Assembly (NCBI GenBank): GCA_036675505.1
Contig: JAKFEW010000131.1
Coordinates: 15,468-79,467 of the forward strand
Direction of reading: 5' to 3'
DNA: 64,000 nucleotides
Origin: JAKFEW01 sp036675505
GTDB taxonomy: Bacteria; Cyanobacteriota; Sericytochromatia; S15B-MN24; JAQBPE01
Shown: piece by piece, positions 41,876-50,276 of the stretch
Position numbering within the stretch: position 1 is the first letter of the stretch
Layout of the letters: every line of letters starts with the position of its first letter
Program-made: the position numbers and the translations under genes
Notes under the pieces: model-generated
The model's database searches: none
Told to the model about the DNA's origin: nothing
What the model saw: only the letters and a program-made list of their open reading frames with translations

Positions 41876-44797
41876 ATGCTCAACCCCCGCTCGCTCGCAG
41901 CCATCCTCGTTCTCACGGGCCTTTTCCCCGCTTCACCCGCCGCCGCGGCCCCCGCGGTGGACGTCACAGTGCCGATCGTCTACGGCTACAAGGCCGAAGG
42001 CCTGTACCACGGGAACTGGGCGCTCGCCGACCTGCGGCCGCTCTTCGAGGCCCCCGACGACGGGCCGTCCGGAAGGGGCTACCAGCTCGACAGCGGGGCG
42101 CTGCGCCACCGCCGTTGGCACCTGTGGTCAGCGAGCGCACCGCTGACCGTAGCTGAGGCGCGGCGGGCCTTTGCAGGCAAGGGCGTCACGCTCGTGGGCG
42201 GACCGACCGCGATCCGGGCGGTCTGGACCGACGGCCTCCAGGCCTTCGAGGCCCCCGGGCCCGCGCCGGCCTGGGTGGCCGATTGGCTCGCCGGGCAGGT
42301 GGGCGAACACGCCCACGCGCGCTTGAAGACGGCCGCCCTCTGGGCCGCGCGTGGTGCCGACGGCCGCGCGCTGTGGCTCTACGCCGAAGACGGCGCGCCG
42401 CCGCCAATCCCGGCGCTGAACGACGCCGAGGCCTGGCAGTGGGAGGCGGTGGCCCACGGCCGTGCCAGCCGCGACGGGCGCGAAACGACCTTTCACGCGG
42501 TGCCGCGAACGTTCGGCGGCGTCGCGCTGCACGCCCTCGCGGCGCGCTGGCGGGCGGAGGGGAACGCCTTGCGGGTCGACGCCGGCAACCTGGTCGACGA
42601 CGCCACCTCGCCGGACGCCGAACTCGCCTTGCCGGACACGCTGGACGCGGTCGGCCGGATGGGCCTCGACGCGCTGGTGCCGTTCGATTTCGAGCTGCGC
42701 CTGCGGCATGCCGAGCAGGTGCGGCTCGCGGCCAGCGTGCCGCTGGTCGCGGCCAACCTGAAAGGCCCCGACGACGTCCCCGTGAGCCCCTGGGTGGTCA
42801 AGGAGCGTCACGGCAAGCGGATCGCGATCATCGGCCTCGTCGACGCCGAGCACGTGAAGCGCTACAGCCTGTACGCCGGGGACGGTGGTTGGGTGACGGA
42901 GGACCCGTTCACGGCCCTCTCGCGTGCCCTGCGCGAGGTGAAGCAGCAACGGCCCGACGCGGTCGTGGTCGTCACCAACCTGCGGGAAGACGAGTTGCCG
43001 CGCCTGCGCGACGAGGCCGAAGGCGTCACCGCGATCGTCACGCGCTACCAGACTCGGGGCGAGTGGGACTACCGGGAGCGTTTCGAGACCGGCCCGCGCG
43101 ACGCCCGCCAGGCGCTCCTGCCCTGGGTCATGGCCGGCGGCTCGAAGGACCAGCTGGGCAGGCTCACGCTCGGCTTCGGGGAGCGCGACGGCCGTGCCGG
43201 GCTGCGCTGGATCGAGAACGAGGTGAAGCGCGCGATCGCCGACCAGGAGGTCGACCCCTCACCCGCGCGCACCTGGGCGTTCGCCGAGCGCCTCGCCGCC
43301 TTCCAGGCCCGGCGCCAGGACGCCGTCCTGCCCGACCGCCGGCGCCTCGCGGCCCTGGACCCCCGCCTCGCGCGGCCGGACGGCCGGCCCGCGCCGCAGT
43401 ACGATCGCGTCGCATGGTCCCGCATCGCCGCGGGTGCCCTGAAACGGGCCACCGGCGTCGAGGTCGCGCTGCTGCACGTCGTGCGCAACGCGCCGATCGC
43501 CGACGGCGAGGTGCCGCGCCACGTCGCGGACAGCTGGCTCAAGCGCGAGCGGGTCGTGCTGGTGCAGATGAGCGGCGGCCAGATCAAGCGCCTGCTCGCG
43601 CGCGATGGCGCGAAGTCGCCTTTCGTGACGGCGGGTTACCACCCGGAAGCGGGGGTCATCGGCGGCCGCGAGCTCGACGAGACCGAACACTACAGGGTCG
43701 CCACGACCGAGTCGATCGCGCGCTCGGAGCATGCCGACGAAGACTTCGAGGGTCCTGTCGACGCCGAGCTGAAGCGGGTGGGCGACCGGATCGTCCGCGG
43801 CGGGAGCGGCGTCGGCATCGGCGACGCGACGCTCGGCGTGCTCGACGCCCTGCGAGATCGCCACGGCGGCTTCGACGACGCCTACCTGCAAGACCTCGCC
43901 GCGCTGATGCTCGACGACGGCCAGGCCTTCGATTCACGCTGGCGGGTGCTCGTCCGCCACAACGAGCTGACTTACCAGCACTTCCAGGCGAGCCCGCGCG
44001 ACACCTTCGACAAGGTCCGCAACGCCGAGATCAACAACCCGGACAGCGCGTTCTACGGCGCGAAGGCGGACGTCGCCGCGATCCACGAGGCCGAGGCGAT
44101 CGAATGGGAGAACCGCGGCATCCTGCGCTACGTGCGCGCCGACGTGGTCGAAGCGGAGCCCGACCCGAACGCCGAGCCGGATGCCGCCGAGCAGGACGAC
44201 CTGGTCCAGCTCACGAGCGAGCTGCGCGTGAAGGCCGCCGCCCTGCCCTCGGGCTTCGCCGAGGTGCCCCTCGTGCCATACCTCAGCGGCAACTATCTGA
44301 CGGAGTTCACGCCCTCGATCGACGAGAACGGCGACTTCAACCCCCGACGGCAGGAGCTCAACGCCCATACCGGCCTCGTCGTACGCCCGGACGCCTGGCT
44401 GAAGGAGCTGCGCGTGGGCCTGATCGGCAAGAATGACCTGGCATCGCCGGTGGGCCGCTTCGAGCCCGGGTTCCAGGTCCTCGCCCTCGCGGAGCAGCCG
44501 ATCGGCCCGGCCACGCTGGCGGTCAGCGCCGATGCGCGGCACTTCCTGGGCATGCCCGAGGACGGCCCCGAGGACCTGGCCTGGCTGAACAAGCTGTCCG
44601 TGGCGCTGCGCTTCCCCCTGGGTGGCGGCCTCAACCTGGCCGTCGGCACGGATGCGCTCCTGTTCTTCGGCAAGCTGCCGGAAACGGCCACCTGGGGCAA
44701 TGCCATCACCCCGACGATCGGCATCACCTACAACGGCGTCTGGAAGCCACGCTACGGTGTGCTCTACGATCCGGGCGACCGCGAAGAGGAAGAATGA
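41876..44797 (+). CDS. Degenerate 5'-nucleotidase-family exported protein
   Basis: A 973-residue protein with a signal peptide (LAAILVLTGLFPASPAAAA). It follows the UshA-type fold order: a metallophosphatase-like domain (about 200-430, with VDAGNLVDD and VPLVAANL) and a 5'-nucleotidase C-terminal domain (about 500-620, EVALLHVVRNAPIADGEV). The metal ligands are lost: the GD, GNHE, TH and GHTH motifs are replaced by GN, PFDF, TN and TRYQ. About 300 further residues end in beta-rich, barrel-like strands. It is probably a non-catalytic binding or structural protein. AGAGGGGG precedes the ATG. Confidence 0.8.
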   Translation: MLNPRSLAAILVLTGLFPASPAAAAPAVDVTVPIVYGYKAEGLYHGNWALADLRPLFEAPDDGPSGRGYQLDSGALRHRRWHLWSASAPLTVAEARRAFAGKGVTLVGGPTAIRAVWTDGLQAFEAPGPAPAWVADWLAGQVGEHAHARLKTAALWAARGADGRALWLYAEDGAPPPIPALNDAEAWQWEAVAHGRASRDGRETTFHAVPRTFGGVALHALAARWRAEGNALRVDAGNLVDDATSPDAELALPDTLDAVGRMGLDALVPFDFELRLRHAEQVRLAASVPLVAANLKGPDDVPVSPWVVKERHGKRIAIIGLVDAEHVKRYSLYAGDGGWVTEDPFTALSRALREVKQQRPDAVVVVTNLREDELPRLRDEAEGVTAIVTRYQTRGEWDYRERFETGPRDARQALLPWVMAGGSKDQLGRLTLGFGERDGRAGLRWIENEVKRAIADQEVDPSPARTWAFAERLAAFQARRQDAVLPDRRRLAALDPRLARPDGRPAPQYDRVAWSRIAAGALKRATGVEVALLHVVRNAPIADGEVPRHVADSWLKRERVVLVQMSGGQIKRLLARDGAKSPFVTAGYHPEAGVIGGRELDETEHYRVATTESIARSEHADEDFEGPVDAELKRVGDRIVRGGSGVGIGDATLGVLDALRDRHGGFDDAYLQDLAALMLDDGQAFDSRWRVLVRHNELTYQHFQASPRDTFDKVRNAEINNPDSAFYGAKADVAAIHEAEAIEWENRGILRYVRADVVEAEPDPNAEPDAAEQDDLVQLTSELRVKAAALPSGFAEVPLVPYLSGNYLTEFTPSIDENGDFNPRRQELNAHTGLVVRPDAWLKELRVGLIGKNDLASPVGRFEPGFQVLALAEQPIGPATLAVSADARHFLGMPEDGPEDLAWLNKLSVALRFPLGGGLNLAVGTDALLFFGKLPETATWGNAITPTIGITYNGVWKPRYGVLYDPGDREEEE

Positions 44798-44809
44798 GCG
44801 TCCTGGCGC

Positions 44810-45508
44810 TCAGCGCCCCAGGTGGGTCTGGAACGCCGCCAGGGTGCTCGCGATCAGGTCGGCGTAGCGACCGCGTACCCGCGTGTCGGATCGGACGGCC
44901 CAGGGCGTCTCGAGGTGCAGCGCCATCGGGACGCGCGCGAGGGCGCCGGACCGCTTCGCGCCGCCCGCGCGGTAATGGATCGCGTCGAGCGGCTCGATGA
45001 GCCACGGCAGACGCGGCATCCCGCGGTCGAGGAACGCGAGCCGGCGGCCGAAGTCCGCCTTGAGCCAGGTCGCCTGGGCGGCATCCACGCCGACGGTCGC
45101 GACCTCGATCGCCCCAGCCGACGCGGCGCGGCTGTTGCCATGGATTTCCACGTACAGGCTCGGCTGCTGGGCATCGAGCCGCGCGGCCCAGGCGGCCCAG
45201 ACCCGCTGCGACGCGGGCGTCACGTATTCCGCGTCGGCCGCGAGGCCCACGCCTTCCGTCGGGCGGTTCACGTTGATCGGGCGGGCCGACGTCCGGTAGC
45301 CCGACGCGAGCAGGTAGCCGCCTCCCGCGAGCAGCGCCACACGCCTGGCCATCTCGTCCGTGTGGCGGTCGAAGCCGCCGTGCGGCGCGGCCACGAGCAG
45401 CCCATGGCGAACATCGAGCACCTGCATCACGCCGCCGGGCGCGTCGGGGATGGTGGGGCCCGCCAACAGGTCGGCCGCGAGTACGATTGCCAGGGTTGCG
45501 GGCATCAT
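44810..45508 (-). CDS. Exported N-formylglutamate-amidohydrolase-like protein
   Basis: A 232-residue protein with a short signal-like N-terminus (MMPATLAIVLAADLLAG). The segments LLVAAPHGGFDRHTDEMA and LYVEIHGNSR resemble the PHSG and HxN metal-site motifs of the N-formylglutamate amidohydrolase superfamily, which contains zinc amidases and peptidases. The match is by eye and limited to these motifs. GGAGGA lies about 7 bases before the ATG. It is convergent with the degenerate nucleotidase and divergent from the FlhA-C-like gene. Confidence 0.65.
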   Translation of the reverse strand: MMPATLAIVLAADLLAGPTIPDAPGGVMQVLDVRHGLLVAAPHGGFDRHTDEMARRVALLAGGGYLLASGYRTSARPINVNRPTEGVGLAADAEYVTPASQRVWAAWAARLDAQQPSLYVEIHGNSRAASAGAIEVATVGVDAAQATWLKADFGRRLAFLDRGMPRLPWLIEPLDAIHYRAGGAKRSGALARVPMALHLETPWAVRSDTRVRGRYADLIASTLAAFQTHLGR

Positions 45509-45521
45509 GGAAAGGTCCTCC

Positions 45522-45552
45522 GGGTATAGGGGGATGTACCCCTCGGGGTATA
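45522..45552. promoter_or_regulatory. Tandem GGGTATA boxes between divergent genes
   Basis: GGGTATA occurs at 45522-45528 and again at 45546-45552, exactly 24 bp apart. A GGATGTACCCC segment lies between them. TATAAC at 45549-45554 is the likely -10 of the rightward FlhA-C-like gene. The repeated boxes may be overlapping promoters or operators. Confidence 0.4.
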
Positions 45553-45618
45553 ACCTATGTACGTTCGGTTGCCGCGGTGCCGCGCCTGCTGAGCGATCGG
45601 ACCGGGAGGATGAGGGAG

Positions 45619-46857
45619 ATGGTAGACCGGGAACGGGCTTTGCACCTGCTTCTGGGCCGGTACCGCTACGAGGAGGCGATGCGCCTGTTCGGCGAATATT
45701 GCCTGTTGCTCGAAGAGGACTGGAACGACTTCATCGCCCGGCACAGCCCGCAGCGGCTGCGCGTATTGCACCGGCAATTGGCCGCGGTGGGCCTGTGGCC
45801 CCCAGAGTTGGTGCCCCCGACGGGTGGCGGCACGGGCTTGCTGGCCGAGGCCAGGAAAGCGATCACCGGACTGCTAGGCGGCCTGCAAGGGCCGCCCGCG
45901 ATTCCGGCCTACGAGGCCATCCCGATGGCGCCGCCCGCGCCTGGCGAGGCCGGCATGGTCGCGGCCCAGGAAACCGCGATTGGCCGCGACCCGGAGGTGG
46001 TGCTCCAATCGCTGGTCGCGCCGCCGCTGACGATCGAGATGGCGCCGGACCTCGCCCAGCATGCCGCCGTGGGCGGCAGCGAGAGCCCGCTTCACGATGC
46101 GATCGCCCACGCACGGTACCGGCTCGCCCACGACCTGGGCTTCGTCTTCCCGCTCGTGCATGTGCGCGAGAACATCGACATCGGCCCGCGCACCTATGCC
46201 ATCCGCATCAATGGCGAGACCGTCGCCGAGGGTCGCGTCCACCCCGACTTCATGGCCGCCGTCGGCCCCAGCCTGCCGCCGGATTGGGCTACCGAGCCGC
46301 ATCCGGTCCGCCATGGGCCGATCTCGTGGGTCACGGAGCCGGTGGCGCGGACCTGGGAGGGCGACGTCCAGGCCCCCAGCGCGATCGTCTCGGAGCACGT
46401 CGAGGAGGTCATCCGGCGCCATGCGCACAGGCTCTTCAACAACCAGGCGCTCGACATGCTGCTGCGCGCCTACGAGCCCGAGATCGGCAAGGACACGCTC
46501 TCCGAGCTGTTCGGCCGCTTCATGTCGATGAGCGAGCTGCGGCTCGTGCTGCAGGCGATGCTCAAGCAGGGCTACGGCGTCCGCAACTTGCCGAAGATCG
46601 TCGACATTCTCATGAGCCACTTCATCAACTATCTGGCCGAGAAGCCGCTCAGCATGGACGAGACCTGGAAAATCTCCTCGCACATCCCGTTCTTCTCCAC
46701 CGAGGAGCTGGTCCGGGTCGCCTGCGTGGGGCTCGGCCTGCCGACCGGCGTCGATCGTCGCGCTGGCATCCATGCCGCTCTCGAGCGGGCGGTTCGCCAG
46801 ACCGTGATGCCGCCTCTCCCTGTGGATTCGGAAGGACAGCATCCGCAAGGCCTGTAA
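45619..46857 (+). CDS. Soluble FlhA C-terminal-domain-like (FHIPEP) protein
   Basis: A 412-residue protein with no transmembrane helix. Residues about 135-390 align by eye with the cytoplasmic domain of FlhA/type III export gates: LGFVFPLVHVRENIDIGPRT matches the FlhA D1 segment LPPVVHIRDNMDLQP. The later SEHVEEVIRRHAHRLFNNQA and SMSELRLVLQAMLKQGYGVR match the FlhA segments around THLNHLI and TTLHKVLQNLL. In FlhA this part docks substrates and chaperones. The eight-helix membrane part and most of D4 are missing. Residues 1-130 are a helical domain of unknown type. GGGAGG is 9 bases before the ATG at 45619; an ATG at 45610 is also in frame. Confidence 0.8.
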   Translation: MVDRERALHLLLGRYRYEEAMRLFGEYCLLLEEDWNDFIARHSPQRLRVLHRQLAAVGLWPPELVPPTGGGTGLLAEARKAITGLLGGLQGPPAIPAYEAIPMAPPAPGEAGMVAAQETAIGRDPEVVLQSLVAPPLTIEMAPDLAQHAAVGGSESPLHDAIAHARYRLAHDLGFVFPLVHVRENIDIGPRTYAIRINGETVAEGRVHPDFMAAVGPSLPPDWATEPHPVRHGPISWVTEPVARTWEGDVQAPSAIVSEHVEEVIRRHAHRLFNNQALDMLLRAYEPEIGKDTLSELFGRFMSMSELRLVLQAMLKQGYGVRNLPKIVDILMSHFINYLAEKPLSMDETWKISSHIPFFSTEELVRVACVGLGLPTGVDRRAGIHAALERAVRQTVMPPLPVDSEGQHPQGL

Positions 46858-46894
46858 GGCCCTGCGGAGCATCCAGGTTAGGAGAACCACCAGC

Positions 46895-47320
46895 ATGTAC
46901 GAAGCGTCTCAGCAGGCTCGCGCGAGCTTTCTCGAGGAGATCAACGCCGGCTTCTTCGGCGAGTACCTGATTTCTCAGGACATGATCGACCGCGCGCAGC
47001 TCGAAGAGGGCCTCAGCCAGCAGAAGACTCTTGCGTCGCATCTCAAGATCGGCGAGTTGTTGGTCAAGACCGGCGTGCTCAAAGGTGACGACCTCATGCG
47101 CGCCCTGCGCGATTACAAGGCCGGCATCCGCATCGGCGAGCTGTTGATCCACCAGGGCGACATCGGCTTCATCCAGCTGCTCGAGGCGCTGGACTACCAG
47201 CAGGCCGAGGGCGTGCAGCTGGGCGAGGCGCTCGTGCACCTGGGCCATTGCTCCCGGCCGCAGATCGACGAAGTGCTGCAGCTCCAGCGCTCGCTTCAGG
47301 CCGTGACCGAGGCATCCTAG
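46895..47320 (+). CDS. Protein of four MshEN/GspE-N-like repeats
   Basis: A 141-residue soluble protein built of four copies of a roughly 25-residue motif: GEYLISQDMIDRAQLEEGL, IGELLVKTGVLKGDDLMRAL, IGELLIHQGDIGFIQLLEAL and LGEALVHLGHCSRPQIDEVL. This is the (R)LGxxLVxxGxIxxxxLxxAL unit of the MshEN/GspE N-terminal domain, which in some secretion ATPases binds cyclic di-GMP. No ATPase domain is attached. It follows the FlhA-C-like gene by 37 bp, with AGGAGA before the ATG, and is probably in the same operon. Confidence 0.82.
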   Translation: MYEASQQARASFLEEINAGFFGEYLISQDMIDRAQLEEGLSQQKTLASHLKIGELLVKTGVLKGDDLMRALRDYKAGIRIGELLIHQGDIGFIQLLEALDYQQAEGVQLGEALVHLGHCSRPQIDEVLQLQRSLQAVTEAS

Positions 47321-48441
47321 AACTGGGGTGGGCCCGGAATCGCCCGCTCCGCCGACCTTTCCGCCGCCGCTCGGGTCTCGACCCGGGCGGCGTCCCTCAT
47401 GCCGGCCGTGACCGTCCAGGCTTCGGCGAGCGCGTCGTCGAGCGGGCGGCCGTTCAGCGAGATGGCGCGGCCTTCGTCGCGGTGCTTGTGCAGCCAGGCG
47501 GAGATGATGTTGATCTCGTCGAGCTCGGCCTGGTGGACCGACAAAGACGGCGGCGGCGCGGCGAGCACGTCCGAGACTCGGCGCGCGACGCCGCGGGCGC
47601 GGCGACGCGTGACGGCCGACTCGGCGTGGACCAGGCGGCCGCGCCGCACCACGAGCCAGAGTGCCGCACCGGGCTCGGCGGCGGGCAACACGATCAAGGC
47701 GTCGAGCTCGGCGATCGCCGCCTGCAGCGCGCCCTGCCGCGCCACCCAGGGCGCCAGCATGCCCAGGCGGTTGCGCAGCACCGCGGCCCGTTCGAACTGG
47801 AGGTTTTCGGCGGCCTCGGCCATGTCGCGCTCGAGGCGTTGGAGGACCTCGCCCGCGCCGCCGCCCAGGAAGCTCGCGAGCTCGGCGAGCCCGGCCGCGT
47901 AGGCGGCCTGGTCCACCAGCCCGACGCAAGGCGCCGAGCAGCGGCCGATCGTGTGCTCGAAGCAGGCCCGGCTGGCGAGCGGCGCGCAGCTCCGCCAACG
48001 GAACAGCGGCCGCATCGCGTCGAGCGCCTCGCGCGCGCGGTACTCGCCCGGGAATGGGCCGAAGTAGGTGCCACCGTCGTCCACCAGCTCGTAGGTCAGC
48101 TGGACGCGCGGGAAGGGCTCGTTGGGGATCTTGATGAACGGGTAGTGGCGGTACGTACGACCCTGCAAGTTGTAGAGCGGCGCGCGCGCCTTGATGGTGC
48201 GCGACTCGACGAGCAGCGCCTCGAGCTCCGAGCCGCAGGGGCGCGTCTCGAGCCGCGTCGCCTCGTCCTTGAGGCGAGCCGTGTAGCGCGTGTGGCCGCC
48301 GTTCGGGCCGAAGTAGCTGCGCACCCGCGAGCGCAGGCTCACCGCCTTGCCCACGTACAGCAGGGTGTCGGCGGCGTCGTAGAACATATACACGCCGGGG
48401 CTGGCGGGCAGCCGGCGGATTTCCTCCCGGAGGTCGGCCAT
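47317..48441 (-). CDS. Short UvrC-like (Cho-type) GIY-YIG endonuclease
   Basis: A 374-residue protein equal to the N-terminal half of UvrC. The GIY-YIG domain is SPGVYMFYDAADTLLYVGKA with the catalytic Arg in SLRSRVRSYF and the Glu in CGSELEALLVESRTIK. A four-cysteine region (SCAPLASRACFEHTIGRCSAPC) and a UvrB-binding-like segment (AAENLQFERAAVLRNRL) follow. The C-terminal RNase-H-like nuclease and helix-hairpin-helix domains are absent. It resembles E. coli Cho, which makes only the 3' incision in nucleotide excision repair, but it is longer. No Shine-Dalgarno is seen. Its 3' end overlaps the convergent repeat gene by 4 bp. Confidence 0.88.
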   Translation of the reverse strand: MADLREEIRRLPASPGVYMFYDAADTLLYVGKAVSLRSRVRSYFGPNGGHTRYTARLKDEATRLETRPCGSELEALLVESRTIKARAPLYNLQGRTYRHYPFIKIPNEPFPRVQLTYELVDDGGTYFGPFPGEYRAREALDAMRPLFRWRSCAPLASRACFEHTIGRCSAPCVGLVDQAAYAAGLAELASFLGGGAGEVLQRLERDMAEAAENLQFERAAVLRNRLGMLAPWVARQGALQAAIAELDALIVLPAAEPGAALWLVVRRGRLVHAESAVTRRRARGVARRVSDVLAAPPPSLSVHQAELDEINIISAWLHKHRDEGRAISLNGRPLDDALAEAWTVTAGMRDAARVETRAAAERSAERAIPGPPQF

Positions 48442-48523
48442 GGGGTGATTAGCTTAACATAATGGGAACGGCGGCGGGGTTACGTTTTATCGGCCGGGAC
48501 AGGCGGCCGGATCGGCCGGCTGG

Positions 48524-48529
48524 TACAAT
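48524..48529 (+). promoter_or_regulatory. -10 element of the polysaccharide export gene
   Basis: TACAAT preceded by GG, 28 bases before the GTG at 48558. AGGGAG (48545-48550) is the ribosome binding site. Confidence 0.5.
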
Positions 48530-48557
48530 GGCGACGCATCCGCCAGGGAGTTCCGCC

Positions 48558-49238
48558 GTGCGCTTCACCATGCCCCGTCCGCTCGCCATTTTCGTCGTCG
48601 GCCTCGCGATCGCCTTCGGCCCCGTGGCGACGCAGCCCGCCTGGGCGCTCTACGTGGTCGATTACGGGGACAGCGTCTCGATCGTCATCAGGGACGCCCC
48701 GCAGTACAGCTATTCGGGCTCGCTCCGGCCCGACGGCGTGGTCACGCTCCCTTTCCTGGGCGACGTGGAGATCCGCGGGCTGTCCACCGAGCAGGTGCGC
48801 GAGCGCGTCCGCGAGGTGGTCGGCCGCGTCTTGCGCAACCCCGAGGTAACCGTCAGCGTCACTTCCTATCGCCCGCGGATCGTCACCGTGCTGGGGGAAG
48901 TGGTCAGGCCCGGCAACGTCGACATCTCGCGCACCGACCAATCCGTGATCGACACGGTCGCCGCGGCAGGTGGCTTCACCGAACATGCGCTCCCGGCCCA
49001 GGTCGTCGTGCTGCGCGGCAACGGCTCGGCGACGCGCCGGATCCCGGTCGACGTGCAGTACATGATGGCGACCGGCGATCTCGCGGGCAACGTCCGGCTC
49101 GAGCCGGGCGATCGGGTTCAGGTGCCGCGCTCGCCCTGGCCGATCTGGCGGGACGTGGTTGCGACGATGCAGGCCGCCGCGGTCATCACGAGCGCGATCG
49201 TGCTGTTCACGCGCCTCGGCAACATTCTCACGCCCTAG
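48558..49238 (+). CDS. Wza-type polysaccharide biosynthesis/export protein
   Basis: A 226-residue exported protein (hydrophobic RPLAIFVVGLAIAF, cleavage near QPAWA). The Poly_export domain begins YVVDYGDSVSIVIRDAPQYS and includes LRPDGVVTLPFLGDVEIRG. An SLBB domain follows (VLGEVVRPGNVDISRTDQSV), then a C-terminal hydrophobic helix (AAAVITSAIVLFTRLG). Such proteins form the outer-membrane or periplasmic channel for exopolysaccharide. It lacks a lipobox, so it differs from classical Wza. No Wzc/Wzb partner is adjacent. Confidence 0.9.
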   Translation: MRFTMPRPLAIFVVGLAIAFGPVATQPAWALYVVDYGDSVSIVIRDAPQYSYSGSLRPDGVVTLPFLGDVEIRGLSTEQVRERVREVVGRVLRNPEVTVSVTSYRPRIVTVLGEVVRPGNVDISRTDQSVIDTVAAAGGFTEHALPAQVVVLRGNGSATRRIPVDVQYMMATGDLAGNVRLEPGDRVQVPRSPWPIWRDVVATMQAAAVITSAIVLFTRLGNILTP

Positions 49239-50276
49239 TCACGGCTCGATAGGCGCCACGGTGCGCAGCCCGGCCTCGGCGATCAGCCGGCGGGCCGCTG
49301 CCACCTCGGCCGGGTCCGGCGTGCGGTCCAGCTCCGGCGCGCGCCTGGCTACGAGATAGGCCGGGTGGAACTGGTCGAGCAGCGAGACCCGCGCGCGCGG
49401 CAGCTCGGCGGCAAGCCACGCGACGATCGGCTTGAAGCAACAATCCAGGTGGCCGGGCAACAGCAGGATGCGCGCGATCAGCTCGGCCCCCTGGGCGTCG
49501 ACGAGCTTCCAGTTGCGCGCCACCGGCTCCCAGCAGCGGTCGAGGCCGGAGAGCCGCTTGGCGCAGGCGTCGTTGCCGTACCGGATGTCGCCGAGATACA
49601 CGTCGACGACGCCGTCGAGCAGAGCGTAGAGCTCCGGCGAGCCATACATGTTGGAGTTCCAGACGATCGGCCGGTCGAAGCCCGCCGGCGCCGCGGCGAG
49701 GAAGTCGAGCACCGCGGGCAGGTGGTGGTCGGGGTTGCCGCCGACGAAGCTCAGCGTGCGCACCGTGGGGTCGTCGATGCGCCTGTAGAGATCCTCGTAG
49801 GCGGCCGCGTCCAGCGGCGTGCCGGCGTCGACGCGGTTGATGATGTCGTAGGTGTGGCAGTAAACGCAGTGCCAGGAACACCCCGTCAACGTGAGGCAGA
49901 AGGACGGGGCGATCTCGCGCTCCTCGGCGAGGTGCACGAAGCCGGCCGAGAAGAACGAGGTGGGGCCGACCTTGCACACGCCGCGCTCTCCGGCCGCGCG
50001 GTCGACGCCGCAGCGGTGCTCGCAGAGCACGCACGCGCGGAAGAGCTGGCGGGCGATCGCCCGCTTGGCGTCGAGCAGCGACGGTCCGGCGCCACCCGCC
50101 GCGGGCGTCGCGCGGGTCGTCGCGAGGCGGGGTCGCACCGTCACGCTCACGGCTTCGGCGAGCGCGAAGTCCGGCTGGAGCGCCTGTGCGAAGGGGATGA
50201 CCCCGGCGTCCGGATCCTCGATCCAGACCTCGCCCGAAGGGTCGATCCAGATGCGGTAGGACCGGTCGCCACTCAT
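49239..50276 (-). CDS. Radical SAM protein, pyruvate-formate-lyase-activase-like
   Basis: A 345-residue radical SAM enzyme. The cluster motif is CSWHCVYC (CxxxCxxC), preceded by a cysteine-rich segment CVLCEHRCGVDRAAGERGVC typical of the PflX/PflA-like group. GGNPDHHLPAVL is the glycine-rich SAM-binding segment. It should cleave S-adenosylmethionine to start a radical reaction; the substrate is unknown and no formate lyase is nearby. Residues 1-60 form an extra N-terminal region. Its ATG overlaps the stop of the upstream lipoprotein gene (ATGA). Confidence 0.9.
   Translation of the reverse strand: MSGDRSYRIWIDPSGEVWIEDPDAGVIPFAQALQPDFALAEAVSVTVRPRLATTRATPAAGGAGPSLLDAKRAIARQLFRACVLCEHRCGVDRAAGERGVCKVGPTSFFSAGFVHLAEEREIAPSFCLTLTGCSWHCVYCHTYDIINRVDAGTPLDAAAYEDLYRRIDDPTVRTLSFVGGNPDHHLPAVLDFLAAAPAGFDRPIVWNSNMYGSPELYALLDGVVDVYLGDIRYGNDACAKRLSGLDRCWEPVARNWKLVDAQGAELIARILLLPGHLDCCFKPIVAWLAAELPRARVSLLDQFHPAYLVARRAPELDRTPDPAEVAAARRLIAEAGLRTVAPIEP

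Noticed and set aside
45522..45552. SigB/SigF-type promoter at the GGGTATA boxes
   Set aside because: No GTTT-like box lies 12-15 bases upstream of either GGGTATA.
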